Shown here: positions 30,328 through 38,376 of the stretch, piece after piece
How positions within the stretch are numbered: position 1 is the first letter of the stretch
How the letters are laid out: the number at the start of each line of letters is the position of its first letter
IMG/VR virus record: IMGVR_UViG_3300005466_000026
Span: 1-64,000 of that record
DNA from: a virus
Length of the DNA: 64,000 nt
Direction: 5' to 3' (one strand)
Notes under the pieces: model-generated
Databases searched by the model: none
The model's input: only the letters and a program-made list of their open reading frames with translations
Told to the model about the DNA's origin: nothing
Made by a program: the position numbers and the translations under genes

Positions 30328-31029
30328 TCAGGACGTCTTGACCAGACCCATGCGCAGTAGAGTGCGGATGGTGCCGGTCTTGACCTTCTTGCTCCTGAGC
30401 GTCTTGACGCTCTGGCCGCTGTTCGTGCGAACGCGCTCGGTGCGCTCCCACTTGCCGGTCTTCTCACGGAACGGATTGGCCTTGCCTGCCCACGTGATCT
30501 TCGTGTCGTCCTCCATCTTGACGCGGGGACCAGAGGACTTCTTCGCTGCGGTCTTGGACTTCTTGGTGGCTTTCTTTGGCATGGTCTTGTCTTCCTTCTG
30601 CTTTGACTTGGTTGACTTGGATGGCTTCACGAGATCGCTGATGCGCTCGTGCAGTCGGGTGCACGCCTTCTTGCCGGTCGACAGATCAACGAACATGGTG
30701 ACCGGCTTCACGTGCTGAAGCCCGACGTCGACTGCCGTCGGAACCATGTCGTTGTAGAGCTTGACTGCGGCGTCGACGGTGGTCAGCTCCTTGAGCATCG
30801 CGCCGAAGCCCTCTGCCTTCTCACCGTTTCGCTTTTCGTCCCTTGCCCGCCTTGCCTCCGGATCCGACTTTCGCTTCGCCTTGGGCGCGGCGCTTGGCTC
30901 GGGCTTCTCTGCCGCTGCTTCCGGCTTTGGAGTTAGCGGTACTTCGTTCTTCTTGGCCTCCTTCGGGTTCGGCTCGGCCTTGACCTGAGCCTCCTCCGTC
31001 TTCGCCTCCGTCTTCTGGTCCTGCGTCAT
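30328..31029 (-). CDS. Lys/Ala-rich basic protein
   Basis: 233 residues. The first 75 are a low-complexity Lys/Glu/Pro/Ala tail. A middle helical part has a folded look (LTTVDAAVKLYNDMVPTAVD). The last 80 are strongly basic (MPKKATKKSKTAAKKSSG), H1-histone-like. DNA or nucleoid binding is likely. It overlaps the upstream gene by 209 bp. Confidence 0.6.
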   Translation of the reverse strand: MTQDQKTEAKTEEAQVKAEPNPKEAKKNEVPLTPKPEAAAEKPEPSAAPKAKRKSDPEARRARDEKRNGEKAEGFGAMLKELTTVDAAVKLYNDMVPTAVDVGLQHVKPVTMFVDLSTGKKACTRLHERISDLVKPSKSTKSKQKEDKTMPKKATKKSKTAAKKSSGPRVKMEDDTKITWAGKANPFREKTGKWERTERVRTNSGQSVKTLRSKKVKTGTIRTLLRMGLVKTS

Positions 31030-31561
31030 TCTCGTGGCTTCCTTCTCTGAGTGTCGCGTAGCCCGATGCTATCGCGTTCTTCAGCGTGACCGGATTTCCT
31101 CCTGCTTCAAGAAACTCGGCCACGGTCTTCTCGTGGTGCTGCACGAGCAGCTCCCACCTCTTGTGAGGCGCGGTGCCCTCCTTCTTGGGGTTCTCACCCT
31201 CGAAGAGGATCACCGCGGTCTTCTGGTCAGCGGCTCCGTCTGCGGAGATCCGCTTCTCCTTCTTCTCCGGCTCCTTGATCCGAGCCTCGTACTTCTCGCG
31301 CTGGGAGCTGATCGACTCCTCGACGTCTCTGTCAAACCTACGAACGCCGTCCGGCACGAGCCAGTGAGACATGAACTTGCCGCTCTTAATGCGCGCGGCG
31401 ATGAACTGTCTCAGGCCCTCCGGCTCCACGCGATCGAGGGCGATCTCCCACTGCTCCCTAGCTGGAGCGGCGGGCGTCTCGCCCTCGGACTTCTCTGCGA
31501 CTCGCGCTGGCCTGTTCTTGACCAGCAGAAAGTCGGGTATGCTCAGGTCATCGCTTCTCAT
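30821..31561 (-). CDS. Hypothetical protein, C-terminus read through next gene
   Basis: 246 residues. The first 175 look coding and charged (EQWEIALDRVEPEGLRQFIA, ENPKKEG, a helix HHEKTVAEFLEAGG). The last 70 residues are Gly/Arg/Glu low complexity and overlap the next gene by 209 bp. The real stop might be elsewhere (frameshift), or the overlap is tolerated because GC-rich frames lack stops. Confidence 0.5.
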   Translation of the reverse strand: MRSDDLSIPDFLLVKNRPARVAEKSEGETPAAPAREQWEIALDRVEPEGLRQFIAARIKSGKFMSHWLVPDGVRRFDRDVEESISSQREKYEARIKEPEKKEKRISADGAADQKTAVILFEGENPKKEGTAPHKRWELLVQHHEKTVAEFLEAGGNPVTLKNAIASGYATLREGSHENDAGPEDGGEDGGGSGQGRAEPEGGQEERSTANSKAGSSGREARAKRRAQGEAKVGSGGKAGKGRKAKR

Positions 31562-31745
31562 CGACGGCTCTCTTCAGTTGACTGGCGAGGTTGATGGCTA
31601 TGCCAGCCATCACTCTGCCTCGCTCGTCGGCTCGAAGCCCACCGTCCTTGTCTGCGGCGTGCCGCAGACAGTAAGCGATGACGTTGGCGTCGTACGGCTC
31701 CATCGTCACCTGGATCTCGACGGGGCTCTTGCGCTCTACCTTCAT
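31548..31745 (-). CDS. Hypothetical protein
   Basis: 65 residues starting with ATG 31745, which shares bases with the previous stop (TGATG). Beta-alpha layout (SPVEIQVTMEPYDANVIAYC). No family recognised. Confidence 0.5.
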   Translation of the reverse strand: MKVERKSPVEIQVTMEPYDANVIAYCLRHAADKDGGLRADERGRVMAGIAINLASQLKRAVDEKR

Positions 31746-31894
31746 CACTCGTCTCCCAGCTTGAGCTCGATGACCTTCTCCTTCTCGTTGAAGGCCACCT
31801 TGCCTATGACGTGATGCACGTTGCCGTCGCTCACCACGACGTCGGTGTCCGCCGGCATGTTGACCAGCGACTTTATCAGCTCGACTACCTTCAC
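31745..31894 (-). CDS. Hypothetical mini-protein
   Basis: 49 residues from a GTG at 31894, with AGGAGAG 6 bases upstream: VKVVELIKSLVNMPADTDVV, then beta segments. Coupled by GTGA upstream and TGATG downstream. Function unknown. Confidence 0.5.
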   Translation of the reverse strand: MKVVELIKSLVNMPADTDVVVSDGNVHHVIGKVAFNEKEKVIELKLGDE

Positions 31895-32094
31895 GTCTGC
31901 TCTCCTCTGGTTAAGTTGTAGTAGGCCCGAGACGCGCCGAGATCGTCTGTGACGTCGGCGGTTCCCAGATCCCTTCCGTTCTTGTCGAGCGAGATGCCGA
32001 CGCCAATCACGTAGGTCGCCGTCACCTTGCCCTTGCTCACCGCCGACTTGTACGTCAGCGGCTCGCCGCTCAGGAACTCCTTGAGACTAGTCAT
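31891..32094 (-). CDS. Hypothetical protein
   Basis: 67 residues with a beta-rich centre (GKVTATYVIGVGISLDKNGRD). The 5-prime end overlaps the next gene upstream by 8 bp. No family recognised. Confidence 0.5.
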   Translation of the reverse strand: MTSLKEFLSGEPLTYKSAVSKGKVTATYVIGVGISLDKNGRDLGTADVTDDLGASRAYYNLTRGEQT

Positions 32095-32410
32095 GCTCGT
32101 TCTCCAGTGACGCCAGTCCCTTCTCGGTCAGTGAGACCGCGCGATACATCATGCTGGTGCCTCTGGCGATGAACACCTGATGCTCGCCGGGACCGTGCAC
32201 CTGCGCCAGACCCATGAGAATTAGACTGGTGAGATCAGGCCCGTGACACTCGCCGTACTGACTGAAGTCCTCCCTGCCTAGCCACTGCAGAAGATCGCGC
32301 TCCTTGTCGCTGAGGATCGGCGTCTCGGGATCAAGGTGATCACCGAACTGCTCCTCTATCATCCGGTTCGTGACGCCCGGAGGAAGGTCCCATCCGAACT
32401 TACTTCTCAT
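32087..32410 (-). CDS. Hypothetical protein
   Basis: 107 residues with helical, winged-helix-like C-terminal half (LTSLILMGLAQVHG, then VSLTEKGLASLENE) that resembles the end of small DNA-binding proteins. This is a guess. Overlaps both neighbours by 8-11 bp. Confidence 0.5.
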   Translation of the reverse strand: MRSKFGWDLPPGVTNRMIEEQFGDHLDPETPILSDKERDLLQWLGREDFSQYGECHGPDLTSLILMGLAQVHGPGEHQVFIARGTSMMYRAVSLTEKGLASLENEHD

Positions 32411-32645
32411 CCTCGCCTCCTATCAAGATGGACGCCATGAAGTTGCAGCCAGTAGCCCTCACGTCGGTGATCGTTCCGCAGTCCGTGCAGACGACGAGCG
32501 GCGTGAAGTGGTTCGGCGTGGCAGCAGTGCACCGACTTCGGCACTTCTGGCACGTCCACTTCTGGAAGATCGTCCAGCCCTCCTTCACCTTGCTGCTGGC
32601 GTTCTCCAGGACCTCCTCGTAGGGATGGTCAAGTACTGTAGTCAT
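32400..32645 (-). CDS. Zinc-ribbon protein
   Basis: 81 residues from ATG 32645: a helix, then CQKCRSRC and CTDCGTI, a four-Cys zinc ribbon, then a beta segment. AGGGAG lies upstream of the ATG. Function unknown. Confidence 0.55.
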   Translation of the reverse strand: MTTVLDHPYEEVLENASSKVKEGWTIFQKWTCQKCRSRCTAATPNHFTPLVVCTDCGTITDVRATGCNFMASILIGGEDEK

Positions 32646-32669
32646 GTCGTAGTACTCCCTTGAGAGTTG

Positions 32670-32692
32670 CCCCCGGTCAGCGCGACCGGGGG
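32670..32692 (-). terminator. Strong GC hairpin between small genes
   Basis: Perfect 9-bp stem CCCCCGGTC / GACCGGGGG with the 5-base loop AGCGC (32670-32692), 24 bp before the start at 32645. No T run follows on the minus strand. It may be an mRNA stability element rather than a terminator. Confidence 0.4.
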
Positions 32693-32704
32693 TGTGAGGA
32701 TGGC

Positions 32705-32863
32705 TCACTCTGCTGACTTCGTCTCCAGCTTGATGAGACGCTGCTCGAGCTCTCTGACGCAGTTCTCCAGACGAGCAATCGCGTCCCAGGCATCTTCTGG
32801 GTCACTCATGCGACATCCGTTTCCCAGCTCAGTCCACTTCTTGGCTCGATCGACTATGCTCAT
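32705..32863 (-). CDS. Coiled-coil mini-protein
   Basis: 52 residues: MSIVDRAKKWTELGNGCRM, then a heptad-patterned helix (LENCVRELEQRLIKLE). GGAC is near the start. Function unknown. Confidence 0.5.
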   Translation of the reverse strand: MSIVDRAKKWTELGNGCRMSDPEDAWDAIARLENCVRELEQRLIKLETKSAE

Positions 32864-32866
32864 GAT

Positions 32867-33115
32867 CTAGTCCTTGCGCTTGAGCTCTTCGGCGTGGTCG
32901 ACCAGGAATTGCCTGATCTCGTCAGTCATGGTCAGCAGCTTCTCCCACTGCTCCACGTAGAGAGTGGTGGGGAAGCGTCCCAGTCCGTACAGACTGACGC
33001 CACCCTTGCCGCTGACCTTCAGCCTGAGAGGCTGTCCGCCGGACTTCTGCGCCTTGAGACGGGCGTTCTCTTCTTCGAGCTCCTGGATACGCGACTTCGC
33101 TGCAGCTTGGTTCAT
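32867..33115 (-). CDS. Hypothetical protein with N-terminal coiled coil
   Basis: 82 residues: a leucine-zipper-like N-terminus (RIQELEEENARLKAQ), then a small beta domain (LRLKVSGKGGVSLYGLG) and a final helix. ATGA-coupled to the next gene upstream. Possible small DNA-binding or oligomeric protein; unproven. Confidence 0.55.
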   Translation of the reverse strand: MNQAAAKSRIQELEEENARLKAQKSGGQPLRLKVSGKGGVSLYGLGRFPTTLYVEQWEKLLTMTDEIRQFLVDHAEELKRKD

Positions 33116-33426
33116 GTGACCCTCCTAGGTCTGTAGTAGTGTCTAGAGTAGTGTCTAGTCTCTGGTAGTCTTGAGTACGAGTTGAGGTTGGGACGCACGT
33201 CCCAGATCGATGCTCTGTATCTGTCGGGATCTAGTCTCCTTCTCCTGAGGGCTCTCACGATTATGATCGAGCCGATGTCTGGTGGATTGCTCTCCTCGTA
33301 CGCGCCGATCGGTATAGAGCAGACGGCCGACGCGTCTACGCCGTAGAACACGAACTCGAACACTATGAGTCCGTCACGGTGCGTGTCCATGATCGGGACC
33401 ACGCACGACTTCAAAGTCTGTCCCAT
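33112..33426 (-). CDS. Hypothetical protein
   Basis: 104 residues, beta-rich first 65 residues (GLIVFEFVFYGVDASAVC), then an Arg/Tyr-rich tail. No recognised family. Overlaps the upstream gene by 53 bp. Confidence 0.5.
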   Translation of the reverse strand: MGQTLKSCVVPIMDTHRDGLIVFEFVFYGVDASAVCSIPIGAYEESNPPDIGSIIIVRALRRRRLDPDRYRASIWDVRPNLNSYSRLPETRHYSRHYYRPRRVT

Positions 33427-33631
33427 CTCGCCTCCTTCTTCTAGCGTAGCTGCACTTGGGCGACGTCCTCTTGTAGACGTCCCACAGCTTGTTTCGCTCC
33501 TGAGTGCAGATCCTGCACTGACGAAAGACGCCGGGCTTGCGTCCGGCGTAGCTCTTGCGCTTCTTCCAGTACGTGTTCTCGACAGAGAACTCGTGGCCGT
33601 AGGGACAGTGAGTGGCTGATCTCTGTCCCAT
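33374..33631 (-). CDS. Zinc-finger phage protein
   Basis: 85 residues: HCPYGHEFSVENTYWKKRK, then CRICTQERNKLWD. The C..GH...N / C..C pattern occurs in small phage proteins related to HNH nucleases; the HNH catalytic residues are not obvious. The last residues overlap the downstream gene. Confidence 0.6.
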   Translation of the reverse strand: MGQRSATHCPYGHEFSVENTYWKKRKSYAGRKPGVFRQCRICTQERNKLWDVYKRTSPKCSYARRRRRDGTDFEVVRGPDHGHAP

Positions 33632-33802
33632 CTAGTCGTTCTCCACCGACTTGAGGACGAGCGACAGGCACAGATAGAAGGTGCCTGTCGCCGCGTCGTG
33701 AAGGAGCCAGAAGTTAGCCATGCCGATTATGACGCTGAGAAACATCGACGTCTGCGTCGCTGCCCACCAGAGCCACGCCAGTCTGTCCTTGACTCTGTTC
33801 AT
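33632..33802 (-). CDS. Two-helix membrane protein
   Basis: 56 residues: MNRVKDRLAWLWWAATQTSM, with two hydrophobic segments joined by a short turn. GGAGGG is upstream. The stop lies 1 bp before the next start. Function unknown. Confidence 0.55.
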   Translation of the reverse strand: MNRVKDRLAWLWWAATQTSMFLSVIIGMANFWLLHDAATGTFYLCLSLVLKSVEND

Positions 33803-33804
33803 GG

Positions 33805-34005
33805 TCAGTCCCTCCTCTCGGGAGCTCGCACGCTCAGCGTGCTGAACACCTCTGTGATCTCGTAGACCCGATAGTGCCTGCCGGGTCCCCTCTTGCCGTA
33901 TTCGGCGTGCATCTGCTCGGCCTCTCTTATCGCAGACTCCTTGTCGTCGTGGTAGCCGCAGACCATGCCGCTGGGAAACGACCTCACCTGATAGTTGATT
34001 GACAT
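33805..34005 (-). CDS. Hypothetical protein
   Basis: 66 residues: MSINYQVRSFPSGMVCGYH, then a helix DDKESAIREAEQMHAE and a beta hairpin (HYRVYEITEVFSTL). The beta-alpha-beta layout resembles small DUF proteins found in phages. Start shares the A of the upstream TGA. Confidence 0.55.
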   Translation of the reverse strand: MSINYQVRSFPSGMVCGYHDDKESAIREAEQMHAEYGKRGPGRHYRVYEITEVFSTLSVRAPERRD

Positions 34006-34457
34006 CAGTCCCTCCCGAAGCCGACTGGAAGGTCGGCGCTCTCGGCCTCGTCGGCCGCCTGCTTCGCGCTCTCTATGTCGATGCCGCACACGTCCTCCAG
34101 CTTCTGGCCGAGGGCCGACTGCTGCAGGTTCTCCGGCAGATTGTCCTTCCAGTCGCTGTACTCCTGCTGCACCTCGAGCAGTCTGTCCAGCGCGGCTGCT
34201 GCGTCGCTGGCCGCGTCCGCCCACCGCCTGGAGCGGCTGGCCTCCTTCACTCTCTTGGGCTTGGCGCGACCTACGCGACCCAGGAGCGCGTTGATCTTGG
34301 CTATGGTGGTGAGCGGCACGGCGGGAGCCGTGGGACTGTCCACGACCTCCGCCAGCAGCAGCATGAGGTCTCGTCGCTTGGGCATCTTGGACTTGCCCAT
34401 GTCCTGCGGCACGCTGGCCTTGACGTCGGCGTCCGTCAGCTTGGTGGTGGCTGTCAT
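34005..34457 (-). CDS. Hypothetical helical protein
   Basis: 150 residues, strongly helical (LLLAEVVDSPTAPAVPL, then DAAAALDRLLEVQQEYSDW). Basic middle section. No recognised family. Confidence 0.55.
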   Translation of the reverse strand: MTATTKLTDADVKASVPQDMGKSKMPKRRDLMLLLAEVVDSPTAPAVPLTTIAKINALLGRVGRAKPKRVKEASRSRRWADAASDAAAALDRLLEVQQEYSDWKDNLPENLQQSALGQKLEDVCGIDIESAKQAADEAESADLPVGFGRD

Positions 34458-34460
34458 GGC

Positions 34461-34688
34461 TTAGATCTCCTTCAAGAGTGTGTCGCGCTGCTGCAGCTTG
34501 AAGCGCCGCTCGTCGCGGCGCTGTCGTCCTTGATCTCGCTTGTTGAATGGCTCCTCGTGCTTGACGTACGACGGAAGGCTGTTCGCCTTCAGCGGGTTCC
34601 AGCTGAAGAAGTCGCCGATCCACGTCAGGCGCTTCCTCTTCTTGAGGATGAACCTGCGACGTCCACTTCTAAAGATGTTGCTCTTCAC
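34461..34688 (-). CDS. Basic protein
   Basis: 75 residues from a GTG at 34688, with AGAGGTGAG upstream. Very basic (SGRRRFILKKRKRL and RRDERRFKLQQRD). May bind nucleic acid. It lies 4 bp after the DUF2786 gene. Confidence 0.5.
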   Translation of the reverse strand: MKSNIFRSGRRRFILKKRKRLTWIGDFFSWNPLKANSLPSYVKHEEPFNKRDQGRQRRDERRFKLQQRDTLLKEI

Positions 34689-34692
34689 GGTC

Positions 34693-35445
34693 TCACCTCT
34701 TTCCCAGAAGGAACCCGCCGCCGCTGCCTCCGCGCGAGGCACCGCCGACCTGCCGGTTGAGGCTGACGCTGCCGCCAGCCGCGTAGCCGTGCGACGCCGC
34801 TGCTCCCATGTGGACGGTCGAGCGCCGACCCTTGCCCAAGTTCGGGAAGAACACCGCGACCTGCCGGTCGACCAGCGACTTCTCCTGCTGGTAGAGAGCG
34901 GGCAGGTTCTCTGGATTGCCCTTCGCGTTGAACTTCGGCTGAGCCGCCTGCTCCTGCTGCTTTCGCAGCTCGCCGATGCGCTCGGTCAGACGAACGAAGC
35001 AGCCGCGCTTGAAGTCCGTCCGCTGGCCCTCGGTCGCGCCGTTCTCGCGCTTCCACTGGCTGGACAGACGCTGCGTCGTGTTCACCAGATACTCCATCAT
35101 CTCGCGGCACATGACGATGTTGTGCTTCCGCCCGACCAGCGTCCAGTTCTTGTTGCCCATGAGGATGGGACGCACCATGTACAGACGACAGACAGCCGAC
35201 GCGAGATGCTTGCGAGCGGGCGAGATGGACCAGCCGTCGTTGAACTCGTCCTTCTCGATGCCGCTCTGCTCCTCGACGCTGAGCTGCGCCTCTTCCAGTC
35301 CGTACTGAGCCATCATCTCCGCGGCCTTGGCCGCGAACGCTGCGGCCTCCGCTTCGTTGTTCGTGCCCTCGGCCTTTGCCTTCAGGGCGCGGATCACGCG
35401 AAGGACCTTGTCCAGCCGTGACTGCTGCTCTTGACTTGTCGTCAT
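34693..35445 (-). CDS. DUF2786-containing protein
   Basis: 250 residues. RLDKVLRVIRALKAKAEGT, then EAEAAAFAAKAAEMMAQYG, is a DUF2786 N-terminus. The middle carries a helical region with a conserved-looking MEYLVNTTQRLSSQWKR, and the last 60 residues are Gly/Ser-rich, probably disordered. It shares its domain with the plus-strand protein at 21164-21883; domain function is unknown. Confidence 0.75.
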   Translation of the reverse strand: MTTSQEQQSRLDKVLRVIRALKAKAEGTNNEAEAAAFAAKAAEMMAQYGLEEAQLSVEEQSGIEKDEFNDGWSISPARKHLASAVCRLYMVRPILMGNKNWTLVGRKHNIVMCREMMEYLVNTTQRLSSQWKRENGATEGQRTDFKRGCFVRLTERIGELRKQQEQAAQPKFNAKGNPENLPALYQQEKSLVDRQVAVFFPNLGKGRRSTVHMGAAASHGYAAGGSVSLNRQVGGASRGGSGGGFLLGKR

Positions 35446-35484
35446 GGTAGTCTCCTAGGTTTGATGCTTCAATGATAGCACGGC

Positions 35485-35727
35485 TCAGCGACGACGGATA
35501 CGCTCCATCCAGTCCTCGTGGGCCAGCTCTGGGTCGGTGTAGTAGTGGCCGGTGTGAAAGCCACCGTCCTCCTTGTTGAACCAGTGAGTGACGTACTCAC
35601 CGCGCTCCGTGCGGCACAGAGTCACTGCCCCCGGTGACGTGGCGGCAGCGGCGCCGAAGTGACATACGTTCACCAGCGTCCAGCCCTTGCTGAACGCTGC
35701 TTGGTTAGGACAGTAGAGTGTTGGCAT
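35485..35727 (-). CDS. Hypothetical protein
   Basis: 80 residues with beta-hairpin pattern and a helical Asp/Glu/Arg end (ELAHEDWMERIRRR). No family recognised. Two bp separate its start from the stop of the next gene upstream. Confidence 0.55.
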   Translation of the reverse strand: MPTLYCPNQAAFSKGWTLVNVCHFGAAAATSPGAVTLCRTERGEYVTHWFNKEDGGFHTGHYYTDPELAHEDWMERIRRR

Positions 35728-35729
35728 GG

Positions 35730-35963
35730 TCAGTCCTCCAGATCTTCGTCGGCGAACGGAATGTTACCCTTGTAGAGCTCCTCGCGTCCCTCGGTGGTCA
35801 TCTGCGGCCAGCCGCCGCCGTTCATGAAGCTGCAGAAGCTGTACGCGTCCCACGGTCTGCCGAACGCGGCGATGGTCTCGCGAGTCGCGCGGTAGCCGGG
35901 TTCCGCCCCCGGCTCCACGAGTTGAACGCGCCACGTGTTGCCGATGCGTCGCACGGTGTGCAT
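35730..35963 (-). CDS. Hypothetical protein
   Basis: 77 residues, beta-rich start (TVRRIGNTWRVQLVEPG) and acidic end (FADEDLED). No family recognised. Confidence 0.55.
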   Translation of the reverse strand: MHTVRRIGNTWRVQLVEPGAEPGYRATRETIAAFGRPWDAYSFCSFMNGGGWPQMTTEGREELYKGNIPFADEDLED

Positions 35964-35974
35964 GTCGGATGCTC

Positions 35975-36064
35975 CTACAGGTAAGAGTTGAAGACGAACG
36001 CGAGTATGATCAGCATCGACACGAAGAAGCCGATGCCGGGGGCGACTGTCTCGAGTGTTCTCAC
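35975..36064 (-). CDS. 29-residue membrane peptide
   Basis: VRTLETVAPGIGFFVSMLII, then seven hydrophobic residues and SYL: one membrane helix. The GTG start overlaps the preceding stop (GTGA), the arrangement used throughout this genome. Supported only by coupling and hydrophobicity. Confidence 0.45.
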   Translation of the reverse strand: MRTLETVAPGIGFFVSMLIILAFVFNSYL

Positions 36065-36366
36065 TTGCGTAGGCTCCTCTGTGTTGCGGCCACCGTGATG
36101 GCGGCAGCGTGATTGGCGACCATGTCCAGGCGCAGATTGCGCTGGACGTTCATGACGGTGTTGACGGTCCAGCTGAGGATCGTCACCGGAGTGTTGCCCT
36201 TGTCGCTCTCTGCGCAGGCCTCGAGATATCTCTCGCGCTGACGCTTCAGCTCCTCGACGCCCTCCTCGTGGCGCTTGATCAGGACGTCGATCCACTCGAG
36301 ACCGCCGTCGTGGGCCATCTTCAGGAGTGCGTTGTCCCAGTCTCTTCGTGCGCTGCTATTAGTCAC
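36061..36366 (-). CDS. Hypothetical helical protein
   Basis: 101 residues, almost entirely helical (EEGVEELKRQRERYLEACAE). No family recognised. GGAGGG is upstream of the ATG. Confidence 0.55.
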   Translation of the reverse strand: MTNSSARRDWDNALLKMAHDGGLEWIDVLIKRHEEGVEELKRQRERYLEACAESDKGNTPVTILSWTVNTVMNVQRNLRLDMVANHAAAITVAATQRSLRK

Positions 36367-36394
36367 TGTACCCTCCTAGGGTGTCTGTGTTGAA

Positions 36395-36667
36395 CTAGAG
36401 TGTCGCTGCGGCGCGAACGTCGCGCCAGTCGTAGCTCACCGTCTTCTTGCCGACGAGAGGCCGGATGAACCGGCCATTCGGCAGCATCACGCCGAACATG
36501 TCGCCTCGCTGAAACATCAGCACCGTGCAGCCCTCGCGGGTCTCGGTGCGGTAGACGTTCCAGTGCGCGTCTAGGTACTGACGCGCGGCTGCAGCCTGCT
36601 TCGGGTGCTGGCTCTGCAGCGCCAGCTCGTTGAGCTGCTCCTGAGTGTAGTGTCGACGGCGCGTCAT
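36395..36667 (-). CDS. Hypothetical protein
   Basis: 90 residues: helical N-terminus (TQEQLNELALQSQHPKQAA) and a beta-rich second half (CTVLMFQRGDMFGVMLPNG). ATGA overlap with the next gene. No family recognised. Confidence 0.55.
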   Translation of the reverse strand: MTRRRHYTQEQLNELALQSQHPKQAAAARQYLDAHWNVYRTETREGCTVLMFQRGDMFGVMLPNGRFIRPLVGKKTVSYDWRDVRAAATL

Positions 36668-37059
36668 ATTAGTCCCTCCACCTTCATCTGCTTGCGGCGC
36701 TCCTCGAAGTCCATGCAGAACGCGCAGGACTTCTTCGCCTCATCCTCGGTGCGCTCGCGACCGTCGTGGTCGCGGCCCATGTACGTCTGCCAGTGCGGAC
36801 GGTTCATGTCCTGGAGATCCCAGTAAGTCGGCATGTCGCCGTCCTTCTCGGGTACGATCTGGAACTGATCGTTGGATAGTGTCTTCTTGCCGTAGGCCTC
36901 AGCCTCCTGTGGCGTGGCGAACCGCTGGAAGCGGTCGCAGCGACTCCAGTAGGCTCGGCCGCGATGACCCTCGGCCAGCAGGTAGATGTGATACGGCACT
37001 GGATACTGACCCCACTGCGGAGCGTAGTCGGTGGTCGACATTGAGCGAATGAGATACAT
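36664..37059 (-). CDS. Hypothetical protein
   Basis: 131 residues from ATG 37059, which has GGAGAAG upstream; longer in-frame starts lack this. Beta-rich, aromatic first half (PYHIYLLAEGHRGRAYW). The C-terminus contains CAFCMDF. No family recognised. Confidence 0.55.
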   Translation of the reverse strand: MYLIRSMSTTDYAPQWGQYPVPYHIYLLAEGHRGRAYWSRCDRFQRFATPQEAEAYGKKTLSNDQFQIVPEKDGDMPTYWDLQDMNRPHWQTYMGRDHDGRERTEDEAKKSCAFCMDFEERRKQMKVEGLI

Positions 37060-37070
37060 TGTGCTTCTCC

Positions 37071-37250
37071 TTATTCTGCGTAGCAGATCAGTTGACCGGA
37101 ACGGTAGAAGACGCCTACCTTGTAGGCCTCGTCTACCACGATTATCTTCCACTCGTCGCACGGTCGGCAGTTGTCTCGGCCGTGCACCATCGCCCAGCGA
37201 TGGGCCTCGTCGACTGTCTTGAACGACGGGCTCACGTCCTTGGTAGTCAT
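37071..37250 (-). CDS. Hypothetical protein
   Basis: 59 residues: TVDEAHRWAMVHGRDNCRPC, then a beta pair (WKIIVVDEAYKVGVFYRSG). GGAGAAG is upstream. Function unknown. Confidence 0.5.
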   Translation of the reverse strand: MTTKDVSPSFKTVDEAHRWAMVHGRDNCRPCDEWKIIVVDEAYKVGVFYRSGQLICYAE

Positions 37251-37273
37251 GTGGCTTCTCCTGTTTGAGTTGA

Positions 37274-37453
37274 CTAGATGTAGCCGTAGAGCATGGCTTC
37301 GATGTGTGACTTCTGCTCCTCGCGAGTGCTGAGCTTCATCAGCTCTCGCGCCTCTTTCTCGGTGCAGCCGAACTCATCGGCTAGGTTCTCAATTACGATC
37401 TTGCGCTTCTTCAGCGACAGCTTGTTGTACGGCATCTTTTTTCTCTTGTTCAT
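37274..37453 (-). CDS. Hypothetical helical protein
   Basis: 59 residues: basic N-terminus and a helical core (FGCTEKEARELMKLSTREEQ) that resembles a UBA-like or small HTH fold. GGAGAAG is upstream. No family recognised. Confidence 0.55.
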   Translation of the reverse strand: MNKRKKMPYNKLSLKKRKIVIENLADEFGCTEKEARELMKLSTREEQKSHIEAMLYGYI

Positions 37454-37464
37454 CTTGGCTTCTC

Positions 37465-37923
37465 CTAGATGCGAACGGCCATGATCTTGGCGTTCTCGAT
37501 TAAGCTCTTCAGCGTCTTGTAGTCCTCGATGTTGCAGTGCGGAGGGCGCGTCTGGATGATCTCCTCCAGCAGCACCATCTGCGACGACGACAGACGAACG
37601 CGCTTCGTCTTGCCCTTCTTCTGCTTCTTCGGCGCTGGCGCGGCTGCGACAGGACCGTCGGGAAACAGTACCTCGAACTGCGAGTAGAACTTCTTCATGT
37701 TGCCGCCGCGCTTCTCGATCTCGGCTACGTATCCGGCGATCTGCTTCTGCACCGTCGCTAGATCCTCGCCGTCCTGCACGGCGTTCTCGTATCCCGCGCA
37801 CTCGAAGCACTCGTAGCAAAGCGGCGACGAGCGATCCTGGTGAGTGATGCGCGTGCTGCGGTCGCAGGTCGCGCACTTGAACACACCGCGACCGTCGCGC
37901 TGAAAGTGATTTGCTTTTCTCAT
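37465..37923 (-). CDS. Zinc-finger protein, first gene of downstream small block
   Basis: 152 residues from ATG 37923. The longer frame runs into the noncoding region and lacks a start site there. CATCDRSTR, then CYECFECAG, suggest a zinc ribbon. The second half is charged and helical (QKQIAGYVAEIEKRG), ending in a Lys-rich segment and a helix. Function unknown. Confidence 0.6.
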   Translation of the reverse strand: MRKANHFQRDGRGVFKCATCDRSTRITHQDRSSPLCYECFECAGYENAVQDGEDLATVQKQIAGYVAEIEKRGGNMKKFYSQFEVLFPDGPVAAAPAPKKQKKGKTKRVRLSSSQMVLLEEIIQTRPPHCNIEDYKTLKSLIENAKIMAVRI

Positions 37924-37987
37924 GGTGGTTCTCCGTTTGCTTGTGCATGTATAATGTGTGATAGCCTGAAAATTGACTAACGCAGAA

Positions 37988-38009
37988 GGCGGAGGCTCTC
38001 GCCTCCGCC
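37988..38009 (-). terminator. Perfect 9-bp hairpin, terminator-like
   Basis: GGCGGAGGC tctc GCCTCCGCC. It lies just upstream (minus-strand sense) of the small-gene block, so it may end the polymerase transcript before a new one starts near 37950 (TATAAT-like bases at 37950-37955). On the minus strand it is followed by TTCTGCGTTAGTCAATTTT. Confidence 0.55.
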
Positions 38010-38335
38010 CGCTGCAATCTCTTTGTCGTTGCTCTCCTCGCCTTCCTCCGCTCGTGCCGCCACTCATCTCGCTACTGCGGATGCGGTGGTCATCTGGTGT
38101 GAGATGCGGATTTCGGTTCCTTCGTGAGCGCCTCGTCTGGATCCTGCCAGGGATCCTCTGCGCTTCTAATGTTCTTGGCTCGTGGGCTGGATACTTCCGC
38201 CCTGCGACGACGACCCTCGGTCTGCGTTCTGGTGTTCGTCTACGAGTTTCCTGCCGGTTCAAAATTCTGCCAAAAAATTTTGCTGGCCAGCAGCAGCAAC
38301 GGGTCCGCCCCGTTGTATTCGCGGTGTCCTAAACC

Positions 38336-38376
38336 ACGGTAGCTTTTTTCGGCCGCTGAAGGGCGCTCGCTACCGT
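38336..38376. repeat. 8-bp inverted repeat around T-run
   Basis: ACGGTAGC (38336-38343) and GCTACCGT (38369-38376) enclose 25 bases that begin with TTTTTT. The long loop and internal T-run do not resemble a standard terminator; possible regulatory RNA or binding site. Confidence 0.4.
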
